The notes below the pieces were generated by a model. The model ran no database searches. It saw only the letters and a program-made list of their open reading frames with translations, and was not told where the DNA came from. A DNA stretch of 8,697 bases from an uncultured Saprospiraceae bacterium (lineage in GTDB: Bacteria > Bacteroidota > Bacteroidia > Chitinophagales > Saprospiraceae), in the NCBI GenBank assembly GCA_938039305.1, contig CALHUZ010000440.1:1-8697 (forward strand). The letters run 5' to 3'. Below, one piece after another: positions 8,451 through 8,697 of this stretch (positions are counted from its first letter, which is position 1; each line of letters opens with the position of its first letter). The position numbers and the translations under genes were made by a program.

Positions 8451-8507
8451 ACAATTAGATCGTACTGGCATTCATAATCGAGGCATTATTCATGAGAAAA
8501 ACATCTA

Positions 8508-8533
8508 CTTAATCGATAACGGAATCGTTTAAG
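8508..8533. promoter_or_regulatory. Candidate LacI-type operator palindrome
   Basis: This is a 26-base imperfect palindrome centred on a CG step (8520-8521). The left half starts CTTAATCGAT and the inverted right half reads CTTAAACGATT. Pairs match at all positions except three, and each arm contains its own CG. LacI-family operators are typically palindromes with a central CG, and the divergent gene encodes a LacI-type DNA-binding domain, so autoregulation or control of susCD is plausible. It lies 29 bases before the regulator's ATG and 57 bases upstream of the susC -7 candidate. That placement suits control of the regulator itself, or activation rather than simple blockage of susC. Confidence 0.45.
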
Positions 8534-8562
8534 TTAATAACTTCGCGAGAACGACAAACTTT

Positions 8563-8697
8563 ATGCGCACTACCCTTAAGGATATAGCTCGGTACCTAAA
8601 TGTTTCAACAACCACAGTATCACGAGCGCTTAATGATAAGGACGACATTAGCACTACAATGAGACAGAAGGTGCTTGAGGTAGCCAAAATGCTGGAC
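8563..8697 (+). CDS. LacI-family transcriptional regulator, N-terminal fragment
   Basis: The first 45 codons of a gene that continues past the right edge. They encode a typical LacI-family DNA-binding headpiece: MRTTLKDIARYLNVSTTTVS followed by RALNDKDDIS and MRQKVLEVAKMLD. The helix-turn-helix spans about residues 5-24, with the recognition helix beginning in STTTVSRAL, and the following segment is the third helix of the headpiece. The ligand-binding core, a periplasmic-binding-protein fold in this family, lies outside the window, so the effector is unknown; for this family it is usually a sugar or related small molecule. The frame is closed upstream by a TAA at 8530-8532 with no other start in between, so 8563 is the first possible ATG. 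The gene is divergent from susC across 185 bases and is the natural candidate regulator of the susCD operon and of itself. Confidence 0.93.
   Translation, partial: MRTTLKDIARYLNVSTTTVSRALNDKDDISTTMRQKVLEVAKMLD

Larger units (their letters stand above)
8420..8568. repeat. Short repeats flanking the divergent intergenic region
   Basis: Two arms of 13 bases lie in inverted orientation. The minus strand at 8432-8420 reads AAAGTTTATGCGC and the plus strand at 8556-8568 reads AAACTTTATGCGC, differing at one base. The right arm covers the ATG of the LacI-family gene, and the left arm covers the unused upstream ATG of the susC frame. In addition, the 9-mer GACAAACTT occurs in direct orientation at 8441-8449 and 8553-8561, and its first copy overlaps the susC -7 candidate. 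These could be paired protein-binding sites or a small remnant duplication. Confidence 0.4.

Noticed and set aside
8467..8487. GGCATT repeated twice with a 15-base period
   Set aside because: It is two six-base copies only, with poor extension on either side, and is easily expected by chance in this AT-rich gap.
8491..8511. Tiny plus-strand ATG frame in the divergent gap
   Set aside because: It has only six codons before a stop and no ribosome-binding or conservation evidence, so a leader peptide cannot be supported.
8538..8545. TAACTTCG as a -7 element for the LacI-family gene
   Set aside because: It has one mismatch to TAnnTTTG, no upstream TTG element at the right spacing and a very short leader, so it is too weak to list as a promoter.

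Overview
The window comes from a member of the phylum Bacteroidota. The evidence is an adjacent SusC/SusD outer-membrane pair, lipoprotein signal peptides, AT-rich leaders without clear Shine-Dalgarno sequences, and a TAnnTTTG-type promoter element. The sequence does not support a narrower assignment. A free-living or marine Saprospiraceae/Cytophagia-like relative is possible but is only an impression.

Layout: four genes run leftward on the minus strand. In transcription order they are a SusC-like TonB-dependent transporter (8377 to 5423), a SusD-like lipoprotein (5398 to 3827), a very large FG-GAP/VCBS plus ASPIC/UnbV beta-propeller lipoprotein (3759 to 382), and a small lipoprotein of unrecognised family that starts inside the end of the propeller gene and runs off the left edge. 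On the right edge a LacI-family regulator starts divergently on the plus strand (8563 onward) and is cut after 45 codons. The 185-base divergent gap holds a likely susC promoter, a 26-base imperfect palindrome with a central CG that suits a LacI-type operator, a perfect 7-bp stem near the predicted 5' end of the susC transcript, and short repeats shared by the two gene starts.

How it fits together: the SusC/SusD pair should bind an oligomeric nutrient at the cell surface and import it across the outer membrane using TonB energy. The propeller lipoprotein is probably a third surface-exposed component. A strong intrinsic terminator lies between susD and the propeller gene. It leaves no room for a separate promoter, so the last two genes are probably expressed by partial read-through at a lower level than susCD. 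The divergent LacI-type protein is the obvious candidate regulator. No glycoside hydrolase, peptidase or other enzyme is visible, so the substrate cannot be named.

The most useful observations are the terminator that overlaps an apparent upstream start of the propeller gene, the composition of this enzyme-less cluster, and the regulatory architecture of the divergent region.
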